Shown: positions 1-7,149 of the stretch, one piece after another
How the letters are laid out: each line of letters begins with the position of its first letter
Numbering within the stretch: position 1 is the stretch's first letter
DNA from: a virus
IMG/VR virus record: IMGVR_UViG_3300034073_004285
Span: 1-58,859 of that record
DNA length: 58,859 nucleotides
Direction: 5' to 3' (one strand)
Made by a program: the position numbers and the translations under genes
Notes under the pieces: model-generated
What the model saw: the letters and a program-made list of their open reading frames with translations, nothing else
Database searches by the model: none
What the model was told of the DNA's origin: nothing

Positions 1-127
1 TATAGTTGGGCGGCGTTTTTCTGCTCACCGTCATCGGTTTCTTTATCACCGTCATCGGATAACTGCTTACCGTAAGCGGTTTCCGTCTTTGGTTGGGTTG
101 TACCGTTTAACTGGTCTAGAGCGACTT
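1..127. repeat. Terminal direct repeat, left copy
   Basis: These 127 bases are identical to positions 58733-58859. An exact overlap of 127 bases is what a de Bruijn assembler using k=127 leaves at the ends of a circular contig, so it most likely marks circular closure rather than a biological terminal repeat. The replication-initiator frame runs through it without interruption, which supports this. Confidence 0.95.
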
Positions 128-524
128 GGATGACTTCGGGAAGAACAATAAAATGGCGAGTTTTATCAAAGGCAAATCGGCTGTTAGGGTTGCGGAAAAT
201 ATCAATAAACCCTTTGTCTTTGAGGGTTTGTAACCCGTTTCGGATCTTGTCCTTTCCCCATGCTCCTAACATGGCTTTCCTGAGATCGGCTTCTGTATGC
301 CATTGAGTTAAAGCGGTGTCGTACTTTCCACGCTCTCCATGTCGCTCAGCAATTTCGTTAGCGGCGATCGCCTGGTGGCGTTGATCTAGCTTGACGTTGT
401 GCCAATAAATCAGGTGGTTAAGTAAGGCGGCGGCGCAAGTGTCACCGTCGCAAATTTCAACAAAACTGGCTCGGATAATAACTAGGGGATCGTTGGCAGG
501 GGGGACAATGCAAGAGGATTTCAT
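1..524 (-). CDS. Replication initiation / helicase-loader-like protein, N-terminal part (continues at 58732 down to 58261)
   Basis: The frame starts at ATG 522-524 (minus strand), runs off the left edge, and continues without a stop from 58732 to 58261, giving a 331-residue protein when the circle is closed. The N-terminal ~130 residues read like the winged-helix DNA-binding domain of phage replication initiators: a hydrophobic start, then a region around LNHLIYWHNVK, then KDKIRNGLQTLKDKGFIDI, a typical wHTH recognition segment. A low-complexity acidic linker (DDGDKETDDGEQKN) follows near the contig join. The stop overlaps the start of the DnaB-type helicase gene by 8 bases. That is the initiator/loader plus helicase order of lambda O-P or DnaD-DnaB modules, so it probably binds the phage origin and recruits the helicase. 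The family assignment is inferred from context and pattern, not from a recognised catalytic motif. Confidence 0.75.
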   Translation of the reverse strand, partial: MKSSCIVPPANDPLVIIRASFVEICDGDTCAAALLNHLIYWHNVKLDQRHQAIAANEIAERHGERGKYDTALTQWHTEADLRKAMLGAWGKDKIRNGLQTLKDKGFIDIFRNPNSRFAFDKTRHFIVLPEVIQVALDQLNGTTQPKTETAYGKQLSDDGDKETDDGEQKNAAQL

Positions 525-560
525 GGCGAGTGCTCCTGGGTGGGTGACGCTATTTTTGAT

Positions 561-815
561 TTATCCAAGGCGTTCCACCTTCGTTAGGTAAAGCTTTCTG
601 CCTTTCTCGAAAAACACCTCAGCTTCCACCAATAGGGAAACCAGCTCGGCTGTGTAGGTATAGGAAAGCCCCAGATAAACGGCGATCGCCTTTCGGGAGC
701 GTTTACCGGCTTGGACTGCCTCAATAATTCTGTTTTCGTGCAAAGCTGACTTGCAAACCCACGGTTGCTTGTTGGGGGTGTGGGTTAATATGGAGAGATG
801 GCAATTTTTGAGCAT
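561..815 (-). CDS. Small helix-turn-helix protein, 84 aa
   Basis: Residues 28-68 look like a helix-turn-helix or short winged helix: an N-terminal helix with IIEAVQAGKRSRKAIAVYLG, then a recognition-like helix with YTYTAELVSLLVEAEVFF and a C-terminal wing-like tail. It lies between thyX and the replication initiator in the leftward early operon. An AAAGGT ribosome site sits 9 bases before its ATG. It may be a small DNA-binding regulator of replication or early transcription, but no family is recognised. Confidence 0.55.
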   Translation of the reverse strand: MLKNCHLSILTHTPNKQPWVCKSALHENRIIEAVQAGKRSRKAIAVYLGLSYTYTAELVSLLVEAEVFFEKGRKLYLTKVERLG

Positions 816-834
816 AATTAGATACCTTTTGTGG

Positions 835-862
835 GGGAGGCTTAGTGCCTCCCTGTTTTTTT
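835..862 (+). terminator. Hairpin with T-tract between thyX and the 84-aa gene
   Basis: GGGAGGC (835-841) pairs with GCCTCCC (847-853) around loop TTAGT. On the plus strand it is followed by TGTTTTTTT, a classic intrinsic terminator pattern. Both neighbouring genes are on the minus strand, where no T-tract follows, so it would stop antisense transcription or act only as an RNA hairpin between two cistrons. Confidence 0.45.
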
Positions 863-1505
863 AGAAGTGCAATTCCTGCATTGCATCGTCAACAGCGGGG
901 AACTGTTGAGCGAAGATCTCGGATATAGCCAGCGCAATGTCACGGTGCTCCTTCTGGGTGGAAGGGTGACACCTGACTTGCAGGTAATGAATCCAAGAGC
1001 GAACCGAACCCTTCATGTAGAGCCGTGTCTGGGTGTTCAACGGCAGGAGCATTCGAGCGCACTCTTTGGCAATACCGTCTTCCAACGCCGCTTCGTAGCG
1101 GTCATAACAGAACTCCCAGACTTGCTCTTGCAGGTACAGGAAAGCGTCTTTCACCTCTGGGTCGAGGTCGTCAAAAGAGTTCTGCCTGTTTTTGCTGTCT
1201 TGCCGCCGTGCCTCGCAGGGCTCAAACTCCAGAGCTTCGGTGTACCGTAGGCTTCGCTCTTGGAAACAGAAGCTCCGATGGCGTAATATCTGAGCGGCGA
1301 TCGCCCTTGAGGTGACAATTTCCACAGTCATGTCGCACATCTCGAAAATTGACCAGTGCTTTTCACGGAGGCAGTATTTGAGCAAACCCACGTAATCGGG
1401 GTTGTCTTGGTTGGAGGAGGAAACCCTCGCACAGTAGGCGATCAATCCCTCGGGGGAGAGGAGATCGTCAACCGGCTTGGTGACTGAGATTAGTTGTACT
1501 TGCAT
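861..1505 (-). CDS. thyX: Flavin-dependent thymidylate synthase ThyX
   Basis: ThyX makes dTMP from dUMP using FAD, NADPH and methylene-tetrahydrofolate. The diagnostic RHR-x7-S signature is present: R75-H76-R77, seven residues, then S85. At 214 aa it has the usual length for the family. It overlaps the end of the cytosine methylase gene by 38 bases in the leftward early operon, so the two are probably translated together. With the dCTP deaminase, the NrdB subunit and a MazG-like protein elsewhere in the genome it forms a dNTP-supply set for phage replication. Confidence 0.96.
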   Translation of the reverse strand: MQVQLISVTKPVDDLLSPEGLIAYCARVSSSNQDNPDYVGLLKYCLREKHWSIFEMCDMTVEIVTSRAIAAQILRHRSFCFQERSLRYTEALEFEPCEARRQDSKNRQNSFDDLDPEVKDAFLYLQEQVWEFCYDRYEAALEDGIAKECARMLLPLNTQTRLYMKGSVRSWIHYLQVRCHPSTQKEHRDIALAISEIFAQQFPAVDDAMQELHF

Positions 1506-2526
1506 TGTTGATTTCCATAATTCTTTGATAGGCGATCGCCGCGCATTGGGGCACGACAGTATTGCCGAGGGCTTTTAGGCGTTTTTGGTAGTGGGGGATT
1601 CCGGTAGCGAGGGGACTGGGGTGATGTCCGTCCACCCAAGGGGATAACCTTGCATCTATTCCACAAATTCGGGGTTGAGTTGTCCCTTCACTTGGTTGGG
1701 GTCGGGTTGAAGGTTGCCGATCGCCGACTTGAGGGCTTTCCGTCCGGTGGCATTGTTGAACCGGGTTATCGTCCCCACTGAACCCCGATCGCCGTCCATT
1801 GCCTTGGGGGTTGGTAGAAGTCCCACCGCATGGGGTAGGTGCATTTGATGTCCATTGCGTAGATTGTTCAAAGCGTTGGAGGGGCTGTGTTTGCAATCCT
1901 GAGCTTTGGGCGTTGGGAGTAATGAAGTGCCGATCATTGCCTCCATCGTCTCCTTGTGAAATCCTTGATCGACTAAGGCTTGCGCCATGTCCCGGCTTCC
2001 ACTTCCCCCGCATAGTCCACGAGTTTGAGGGGTAGGCAATGATGAAAACCCGTTCCCTTTGGTGAGGCGCTCCCATGCTGGCCGCTGAAACAACTTGCCA
2101 TTCCGCATCAAACCCGCTTTGGGCAATTTCCCAGAGAACACGGTCAAGTCCCCGGTTAATAAGGGCTGGGACGTTTTCAAGCAATAGGAATCGGGGCTGA
2201 ACTGTGCGAAGGATTCGGACAACTTCAAAGAACAACCCAGATCGCTTACCTTCCAGCCCTCGCCCGTTGGGGTTGGCACTTGAAAGGTCTTGACAGGGAA
2301 ATCCGGCGGTGATGATGTCGAATTGTCCGTGGGTAGGAGAGAAAGTTGTAACGTCGTCATGAATAGGAACTCCATGAAAGTTTTTCTGTAGAACTCGCTG
2401 GCAGTAGGGGTCAATTTCCACAAATTGGGTGGTTTCTATTCCGAACCAACTAGCCGCCAAACTGAATCCACCAATGCCAGCAAAAAGATCGCACTGCCTG
2501 AGGTTTACCAGTTGCGCTGTGGGCAT
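1468..2526 (-). CDS. C5-cytosine DNA methyltransferase
   Basis: Transfers methyl from S-adenosylmethionine to cytosine in DNA. Motif I is DLFAGIGG (13-20), motif [10 protein letters not shown] with catalytic C78, motif VI ENV (117-119), motif VIII QRERVF (156-161), and the C-terminal motif X region reads ALGNTVVPQ. The 352 aa are typical for the family. The target-recognition region (about 170-290) is rich in Ser, Gln and Pro and gives no specificity by eye. There is no partner restriction enzyme beside it, so it probably protects phage DNA from host restriction. GGAGAAAGT precedes the ATG. The gene overlaps both neighbours. Confidence 0.95.
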   Translation of the reverse strand: MPTAQLVNLRQCDLFAGIGGFSLAASWFGIETTQFVEIDPYCQRVLQKNFHGVPIHDDVTTFSPTHGQFDIITAGFPCQDLSSANPNGRGLEGKRSGLFFEVVRILRTVQPRFLLLENVPALINRGLDRVLWEIAQSGFDAEWQVVSAASMGAPHQRERVFIIAYPSNSWTMRGKWKPGHGASLSRSRISQGDDGGNDRHFITPNAQSSGLQTQPLQRFEQSTQWTSNAPTPCGGTSTNPQGNGRRSGFSGDDNPVQQCHRTESPQVGDRQPSTRPQPSEGTTQPRICGIDARLSPWVDGHHPSPLATGIPHYQKRLKALGNTVVPQCAAIAYQRIMEINNASTTNLSHQAG

Positions 2527-2789
2527 ACTTTCTCCACCTCTACCAACTGGTAGGCGTTGGATTCTAAGCGGACTATTACCTCTGCCCGCAAGAGGTTTCT
2601 GATTGTGTACTGGGCGTTATAGGGAGCCACTATTTTTTGGAGTTCCCGCAATGTCACCCGTTTTTTGCCGGACATATATTCCAAGATTTTTAACTCCTTG
2701 CGGATCTCTAGGTCTTTTTTGGTGAGGGCTTCACCGTCAAAAACCCCCTTGATCTTTTTGACATCTTTGTGTCGATAAATGGCAACCAT
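2505..2789 (-). CDS. Small wHTH-like early protein, 94 aa
   Basis: The frame could open at GTG 2792, but the ATG at 2789 is preferred: it forms a TGATG stop-start overlap with the 59-aa gene upstream and has GGAGGA at proper distance. Residues 29-85 resemble a winged helix: a lysine-rich helix ending ELKILEYMSG, then KRVTLRELQKIV and TIRNLLRAEVIVRL. It overlaps the methylase start by 22 bases. It is likely a small DNA-binding accessory protein of unknown target. Confidence 0.6.
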   Translation of the reverse strand: MVAIYRHKDVKKIKGVFDGEALTKKDLEIRKELKILEYMSGKKRVTLRELQKIVAPYNAQYTIRNLLRAEVIVRLESNAYQLVEVEKVCPQRNW

Positions 2790-2968
2790 CACGAGTCCTC
2801 CTTGTTGATTTCTTTAATGACATAAGTGGCGTACTCACCTGCCACTTTCCGCACAAACTCCGAGGGGGTGAGTTTGACGTAATAGGCGGCCAGCTCTATC
2901 CGTTGTTGTTCCCCTGCCGATAAACGCAGGGAAACCTGTTGGGTTAAACGTTGACTTGTTTTTGGCAT
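2789..2968 (-). CDS. Ribbon-helix-helix-like protein, 59 aa
   Basis: A short frame from ATG 2966-2968 to TGA 2789-2791. It begins MPKTSQRLTQQVSLRLSAGE and continues with a segment like QQRIELAAYYVKLTPSEFVRKV. This beta-strand, helix, helix pattern with alternating hydrophobics is typical of CopG/DUF1778-like ribbon-helix-helix DNA-binding proteins. The stop is fused to the next start (TGATG) and the start lies inside the previous gene, so tight coupling supports that it is real. Confidence 0.65.
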   Translation of the reverse strand: MPKTSQRLTQQVSLRLSAGEQQRIELAAYYVKLTPSEFVRKVAGEYATYVIKEINKEDS

Positions 2969-3201
2969 TTTTCTAATTGCTTACGAAACAAACCTAAGTG
3001 AACTGAATAATTGCGGCCTTGACGGCGAAAAGTCTTTTTGAACTCAGGGCGGGCTAACCGTTCCCTGATGAAGGTGGAACTGACTCCCAACCGACAGGCC
3101 GCCGACTTAACTGATTGCCAGCCATCGGCTTGGGCTTCGAGTGCCTCCACCCGCGCCAATAGCTGGTCAATTTGTTGTTGTTGAGTGAGGACTCTGGACA
3201 T
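2944..3201 (-). CDS. Excisionase/MerR-like helix-turn-helix protein, 85 aa
   Basis: An N-terminal coiled-coil-like segment (QQQQIDQLLARVEALEAQ) is followed by WQSVKSAACRLGVSSTFIRE and a basic stretch with RRQGRNYSVHLGLFRKQL. This is the pattern of small helix-turn-helix proteins with a DNA-contacting wing. ATG 3201 is preferred over the upstream GTG because GGAG lies 8 bases before it and the previous gene stops at 3204. It could be an excisionase or early regulator; it is not next to the integrase, so the role is open. Confidence 0.6.
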   Translation of the reverse strand: MSRVLTQQQQIDQLLARVEALEAQADGWQSVKSAACRLGVSSTFIRERLARPEFKKTFRRQGRNYSVHLGLFRKQLEKCQKQVNV

Positions 3202-3203
3202 AG

Positions 3204-3428
3204 CTACCACTCCACAGCCTGCCAGCCCCTTTCGTGGCAGTAACTACGCCACTGGGGATTCTTGTTTTGGAACCGCCGGAGCCAAACAGGAAAGGCTTGG
3301 CAGGCTTCACCGCCGACTTTCCAAATACCGAACTCTAGGCAGTCCGGTACAAAGTAGATCACCTCTTTTTTGCGCATTGACTGCACCAGTTGATGGCCGG
3401 GGTTGTGTTTAGGACGATCTGCAAGCAT
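3204..3428 (-). CDS. Hypothetical early protein, 74 aa
   Basis: No family recognised. It is rich in aromatic and basic residues (FPVWLRRFQNKNPQWRSYCH) with three cysteines and two histidines near the C-terminus. It stops two bases before the start of the 85-aa HTH gene and starts just below the exported protein gene, so it is part of the tightly packed early operon. Confidence 0.6.
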   Translation of the reverse strand: MLADRPKHNPGHQLVQSMRKKEVIYFVPDCLEFGIWKVGGEACQAFPVWLRRFQNKNPQWRSYCHERGWQAVEW

Positions 3429-3430
3429 GG

Positions 3431-3754
3431 TTAGAGTGATTGTTGATTTTTAAATTGGGGTTGGGTTTGGGGTGATTTGGGAGCAGTTAAAGCACGGTCA
3501 ATCAATGCAGGGCACAGCCGACGGCCGGCCAAGGCGATCGCCTTTGCAGATATTTCCTGATTGCGTGTGAACTGTTCGTACCATTGGGAGTTATCCCAGA
3601 GTGCCTGCTCTGTGGACTCCCGAAACCCGAACCCCATAGCGAGGTACTCACACTGGGACTGGGCGATCGCCTCTGCCCAAATAGGTAAGGCTTGGGCCAC
3701 CTGTGTGGTGGATAGGGTTAGAAAGTAGGTAGCGGTTAGAATTAGCTTTTTCAT
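3431..3754 (-). CDS. Small secreted/periplasmic protein, 107 aa
   Basis: From ATG 3754 the N-terminus is a clear Sec signal peptide: MKKL, a hydrophobic core TATYFLTLST, then an AQA cleavage-like site before LPIWAEA. The mature part is about 85 aa with a pair of cysteines (SQCEYLAM and RRLCPAL) that could form a disulphide. A start at 3769 is possible, but an ATGA overlap with the 28-aa gene upstream and GGAG 9 bases away favour 3754. Export of an early phage protein suggests a role at the envelope, for example superinfection exclusion. That is inference. Confidence 0.65.
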   Translation of the reverse strand: MKKLILTATYFLTLSTTQVAQALPIWAEAIAQSQCEYLAMGFGFRESTEQALWDNSQWYEQFTRNQEISAKAIALAGRRLCPALIDRALTAPKSPQTQPQFKNQQSL

Positions 3755-3837
3755 TGCATTAGGCTCCATAGAATTACGGCGATCGCCGTTGGTAAGTTGA
3801 GCAGACAGGTAACACCGAGGATTTTTAGGTGGTTCAT
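3751..3837 (-). CDS. Tiny membrane peptide, 28 aa
   Basis: MNHLKILGVTCLLNLPTAIA and a short tail: essentially one transmembrane helix. Its start overlaps the stop of the 44-aa gene (ATGA) and its stop overlaps the start of the exported-protein gene (ATGA). Such couplings on both sides are unlikely by chance and argue that it is translated. Its length rules out confident family assignment. Confidence 0.5.
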   Translation of the reverse strand: MNHLKILGVTCLLNLPTAIAVILWSLMQ

Positions 3838-3968
3838 TTTGTCCCCATGTTTTTGAATGCTTGCCACCGCCGGATAGCAGTGTGGAATTGGTTCTGGATT
3901 ATGTCCAGTTCGCTTTTTTTGGGAACGGGGGGAAGGGTGGGCAATAAACGTGCGTAAGAAGTTTGCAT
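3834..3968 (-). CDS. Small hypothetical protein, 44 aa
   Basis: Runs from ATG 3968 to TGA 3834. It starts MQTSYARLLPTLPPVPKKSE and has an amphipathic helix with IQNQFHTAIRRWQAFKNM. It is coupled to the 28-aa gene by an ATGA overlap and fills the only gap between two longer genes. No function can be given. Confidence 0.5.
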   Translation of the reverse strand: MQTSYARLLPTLPPVPKKSELDIIQNQFHTAIRRWQAFKNMGTK

Positions 3969-3978
3969 TTAGAAGTCC

Positions 3979-4320
3979 TCAGGCTTTGAGTAGTAAGGTT
4001 TCGAGTTGTCCACTATCGGGATTGACAGCAATGATTTCGGCTGTAGTTGTTGGATAACTGGCATACCGTGGACTATTGACAATCCAAGAGTGCAAGCTTT
4101 GGTTTTTAATGGCTTGGCGTTTGATTGGGTTTAGGTGGTGTTCAGTTTCTATCCACCGCTTAACCGCTTCTGCCTCCCCCAAGTGAATACTTGAGTCAAC
4201 ACAATGGCCATCCACTAAAACCAGAAAATTATTAGTCCTTGAACTCTCGGCGATCGTGATTTTTGGGTTGTAAGTTGCATAACTGGGATCTAGTTCCTTG
4301 CGGCGTTTGGCATCTCCCAT
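3979..4320 (-). CDS. Hypothetical early protein beginning MGDAKRRKELDP, 113 aa
   Basis: The frame is open further upstream, but the MGDAKRRK start at 4320 follows a GAGGAC ribosome site and clears the previous gene, and M-G-x-A-K-R-R-K-x-x-D-P is a start often seen in small cyanobacterial and phage proteins. The middle has VDGHCVDSSIHLGEAEAVKR and the end YPTTTAEIIAVNPDSGQLET, suggesting a small alpha/beta fold. Function unknown. Confidence 0.6.
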   Translation of the reverse strand: MGDAKRRKELDPSYATYNPKITIAESSRTNNFLVLVDGHCVDSSIHLGEAEAVKRWIETEHHLNPIKRQAIKNQSLHSWIVNSPRYASYPTTTAEIIAVNPDSGQLETLLLKA

Positions 4321-4339
4321 TGGTTTAGTCCTCAAGTAA

Positions 4340-4807
4340 TTAAGCGGCTTTGCGGGGTTGAAAAAGGGGTAAGTCTTGGAGTTCATCAGGGAAGATTGGA
4401 TCAAGGATTTTTGCTTTGTCCCGCCAATACTTCCGCCAAGAGTCAATACAGTTTTTGACTGTTATTGGTTGTTTCGGCGATCGCCATGCACGGGGGGAAA
4501 TCCAAGTTTCTTTGACTAAGCAGTTATCACCGGGAACATGGCTGGTGGCTTCTGTTTCGTGTTCGGCAATGATGCCTAGAACGTTAACGCCGCCCCGTGT
4601 CATGGCTTCAAACATTCGAGTGAAGGCTAGTCGTTGCCCCCAGGGAAGATCCTTGCCCTTGTATTTGTATTCAAGGAAGATGAACTCAACGCCATCAAAC
4701 TCTAGGAATCCGTCAATATCTGTTGGTTTGATGCCCCGCTCAAATCGCAATCCACCAAAGCAGATTTGCTGTGAAAACCGATTCATGTTTGTGATGTGTT
4801 CAAACAT
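4340..4807 (-). CDS. PD-(D/E)XK-like nuclease, 155 aa
   Basis: Residues about 21-52 carry a RGIKPTDIDGFLEF strand with two aspartates, followed by FIFLEYKYKGKDLP. D-x(n)-E-x-K is the core of PD-(D/E)XK nucleases such as VRR-NUC or Holliday-junction resolvase-like phage enzymes, and GQRLAFTRMFEAM fits the following helix. It starts 4 bases after the ParB-methylase gene and so shares its operon. It may process DNA during replication or recombination, or act with the methylase in host-DNA attack or self-protection. Substrate cannot be stated. Confidence 0.65.
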   Translation of the reverse strand: MFEHITNMNRFSQQICFGGLRFERGIKPTDIDGFLEFDGVEFIFLEYKYKGKDLPWGQRLAFTRMFEAMTRGGVNVLGIIAEHETEATSHVPGDNCLVKETWISPRAWRSPKQPITVKNCIDSWRKYWRDKAKILDPIFPDELQDLPLFQPRKAA

Positions 4808-4810
4808 CGG

Positions 4811-6793
4811 TTAAGCCTCCCAAGCAAACTTTTCAGACTCAATGCGTTGCTCGGTTTTTGGGTAAAATTCCTCGGATTTTTCAACCCAATAGGCAACACG
4901 CTGTAAACGCTTGGCGGCCACTGCTGTGGTTCCACTTCCGGCAAAGGGATCTAATACCCGTCCGCCAAAGGGAACAAACAAGGTGATTAGTTTTTCGTAC
5001 AGTTCCAAGGGTTTTTGCGTGTCGTGCCAACCTACCCGTTCTGTCCCACCGCATTGCGGAATAGTAAAGATGCGAGAGGGATATTCCCCATAGATTCGTT
5101 GGTAGTCTTCAATTCCTTGGGTAAGGCTTTTTTCCCCAGGCTTGAAGGCAACAAAAATATATTCAAAGTTTGTCTGCAATGTCGTGGGGGACAATTGCGG
5201 GGCGGCGTTGGGTTTATGCCAAATTGATTGCAATTCTTCCGTTAGCAATCCCGCTTCTTTAGCGGCCAATACCATGCGGTGGTAAATGTGCAGGGTACAG
5301 GTGGCGACAATCACACCGCCGGGGTGCAACCATTCCGCCACATGGGGTATCCATTCTTCCGGGGAAATGGCTTCCCCTTCGGTGTCTTCAAAGTTTTTGT
5401 CAACCGATGCCCGCTTGCCATCTCGCAAGGTAAAACCACCATTGCTGATTAAATAGGGCGGATCGGTGATAATAGCGTCTAGTAATTCGTTGCCAAAGTC
5501 TTTTAAGGAAAGAGTCAAAATGTCGGCGTTAATGCCGGTTGGTGCATACTCAACCCGCAAGGCGTTAAGACGGGCCAACTCTTCTTGTCGCTGACGTTCC
5601 TGCTCTTCCTTCGATGCTTTGGCTTTATTCCATCGTTCATACTTGGCATTACAGCCCATAGCCCAGTTGGAAATTTCAGCCCGAATTTTGTCAATCTTTT
5701 TCTGGCTTGGAACCTTATCCCCATCAATAAGACTGGGTAGTTTTTCCAGAAATTTAGCGGACAGGTTGACGGGTTCACAGTAGGGAAGATCATCTTCGTT
5801 GAACTGCCAGACCATTTCTTCCTTGGGTAAGGCTTCTAGCCCCTCCATGGCAGACTTAACCCATAGCCCAATGCTGTGTTGCAAGTTCTGGGGATTGTCA
5901 GACGTAGCATCGGCAATAACTTTTTTCACCCAATACTCAGGGTTTAAGAAGCCGTGCAATACCTGGGGAATGTCAACCTCTTTGATCGCGCTAACAATCG
6001 TTTCGGTTTGCTTGACACTCCATTCTTTTTCAATGAGTAATTCCGTCAACTGTTGCCCGTATTGTTCGGGGGCTTTAAGGATTTCAGCTAGGTGACTAGA
6101 TTTATTTAAAAGCATTCGGATGTCCGAACACTTTATTCGACTAAGTAACTTGGCTGCTGAATGACATTCAGATAGTGTGCTTTTTGCCTTACCAACCATT
6201 CGTGCATATTCAGAAAGCCCACCTTTCTTACCTCGCCCACCTTCCGACAATTCCACATATTTCAAAACGTGAATGCCGTACTCTAGCGGGGAAAGTTCGC
6301 CTTGGTTATTGGCTAACACCAATTCCATGAAGGCCGCCACGTCGCCCATTTCTTTCACCCAACAGGGCAACATCTGACAGTTTGCTTGCAACGCCGCCTT
6401 ATGACGAGTGTGGCCGGAGATGATTTGATAGCCATCTTCAAATGGACGGACTAACAAGGCGTATTCAGGCTTGAAACCACCGTCAGCAATGGACTGGGCA
6501 ATGGTATCGATAATGTCCTCCCGATAAATTAGGCGGGGGTTGTCGGGGTGGGGGAATAACTGATCAACGGGTAGCCATTGAATGGTGGCACTGCCGATCT
6601 TTTCGGCTCCGCTAACGTCCAGCAGGCTCAATTGGGTTGATGGCAATTGCGGTGATTCGCTTGATTGGCCGCCCGTTTGCTCCTTTGTGACGATTGTGAT
6701 CCTCCCGTCGATCTTGGCCGTGGTGAAGTTATTAACGTCGGGCCCCGTGGTTACCGACTCGTCTACCACTTGCGGCTGTGACTCAAAAACCAT
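4811..6793 (-). CDS. ParB/Srx-domain plus DNA N6-adenine (or N4-cytosine) methyltransferase
   Basis: A 660-aa two-part protein. Residues ~70-220 form a ParB-like N domain: LPHP/FPHPDNPR-type start, IISGHTRHKAALQ, then LSEYARMVGKAKSTLSE, which looks like the ParB HTH. Residues ~430-650 form a methyltransferase with DPPY (about 444) before DPFAGSGT (about 614), the class beta order, and QKPLELYEKLI typical of this group. The middle (~370-410) is a Lys/Glu-rich coiled coil. It is the first gene of the leftward early operon and starts 8 bases after operator O1, so it should be silenced in the lysogen and made early on induction. Fusion suggests sequence-guided methylation or protection; target unknown. 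Confidence 0.9.
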   Translation of the reverse strand: MVFESQPQVVDESVTTGPDVNNFTTAKIDGRITIVTKEQTGGQSSESPQLPSTQLSLLDVSGAEKIGSATIQWLPVDQLFPHPDNPRLIYREDIIDTIAQSIADGGFKPEYALLVRPFEDGYQIISGHTRHKAALQANCQMLPCWVKEMGDVAAFMELVLANNQGELSPLEYGIHVLKYVELSEGGRGKKGGLSEYARMVGKAKSTLSECHSAAKLLSRIKCSDIRMLLNKSSHLAEILKAPEQYGQQLTELLIEKEWSVKQTETIVSAIKEVDIPQVLHGFLNPEYWVKKVIADATSDNPQNLQHSIGLWVKSAMEGLEALPKEEMVWQFNEDDLPYCEPVNLSAKFLEKLPSLIDGDKVPSQKKIDKIRAEISNWAMGCNAKYERWNKAKASKEEQERQRQEELARLNALRVEYAPTGINADILTLSLKDFGNELLDAIITDPPYLISNGGFTLRDGKRASVDKNFEDTEGEAISPEEWIPHVAEWLHPGGVIVATCTLHIYHRMVLAAKEAGLLTEELQSIWHKPNAAPQLSPTTLQTNFEYIFVAFKPGEKSLTQGIEDYQRIYGEYPSRIFTIPQCGGTERVGWHDTQKPLELYEKLITLFVPFGGRVLDPFAGSGTTAVAAKRLQRVAYWVEKSEEFYPKTEQRIESEKFAWEA

Positions 6794-6800
6794 AGTATCT

Positions 6801-6817
6801 CTTGATGAATTTGCAAG
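6801..6817. promoter_or_regulatory. Operator-like palindrome O1
   Basis: CTTGATGAATTTGCAAG, an imperfect inverted repeat with CTTG/CAAG ends and the same TTGATGAATT arm as O2 and O3. It lies in the leader between the predicted leftward promoter and the ParB-methylase start. Confidence 0.6.
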
Positions 6818-6854
6818 TTACCTCTTAAGAGTACAGTGACTTGATGAATTCGTC
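6817..6854 (-). promoter_or_regulatory. Leftward early promoter candidate
   Basis: On the minus strand TTGACG (within O2) is followed by a 17-base spacer and TACTCT, a sigma70-like promoter reading into the ParB-methylase operon. The -35 lies inside the O2 palindrome, so a protein bound at O2 would block it. Coordinates are approximate. Confidence 0.5.
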
Positions 6855-6858
6855 AAGT
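6839..6858. promoter_or_regulatory. Operator-like palindrome O2
   Basis: ACTTGATGAATTCGTCAAGT, a 20-base inverted repeat with only one mismatched pair. Best copy of a family of four sites (O1-O4) that surround the two divergent regulator genes. Confidence 0.75.
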
Positions 6859-6875
6859 CATTTGCAGAAAAAAAA

Positions 6876-7088
6876 TTAAGTGCTGACCCTGTCCCGTTTT
6901 GATGACTTTCGCCTTTCAATCTGATCCAATAGCACCGACGTGCTCACACCCAGAGCACTAGCCGCCTTAGACAGCGACTTGCCAGATATTGCATAATATC
7001 CGTTAAACCATCGACACCACATTTCAGCGGGAATGCCGGTCATAGACTCAAGTTCAGATAGCTTGGCTTTTTGAAAATTTACAATCAT
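6876..7088 (-). CDS. Cro-like small HTH regulator, 70 aa
   Basis: Residues 9-60 carry a helix-turn-helix: LSELESMTGIPAEMWCRWFN followed by SGKSLSKAASALGVSTSVLL. It is divergent from the 93-aa HTH gene across a 118-base gap holding operators O3 and O4, and lies between that gap and the O1/O2 sites. This is the classic place for a Cro-type regulator transcribed in the lytic direction. The short positively charged tail (ERRKSSKRDRV) could contact DNA. Which of the two genes maintains lysogeny cannot be proven from sequence. Confidence 0.7.
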   Translation of the reverse strand: MIVNFQKAKLSELESMTGIPAEMWCRWFNGYYAISGKSLSKAASALGVSTSVLLDQIERRKSSKRDRVST

Positions 7089-7093
7089 GTGCG

Positions 7094-7111
7094 GTTGATG
7101 AATTGTGCAAC
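7094..7111. promoter_or_regulatory. Operator-like palindrome O3
   Basis: GTTGATGAATTGTGCAAC: arms GTTG/CAAC with central AATT and the shared TTGATGAATT half. It sits 6 bases before the start of the Cro-like gene, where binding would repress it. Confidence 0.65.
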
Positions 7112-7149
7112 TCTACACTAGCACAACATATACCATGACCAATACTGCA

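Noticed and set aside
867-1315. Plus-strand ORFs opposite thyX
   Set aside because: Antisense shadows of a well-supported gene.
1656-2423. Minus-strand 255-aa ORF inside the cytosine methylase gene
   Set aside because: Out of frame with a gene that has all methylase motifs; the product has no known motifs and biased composition.
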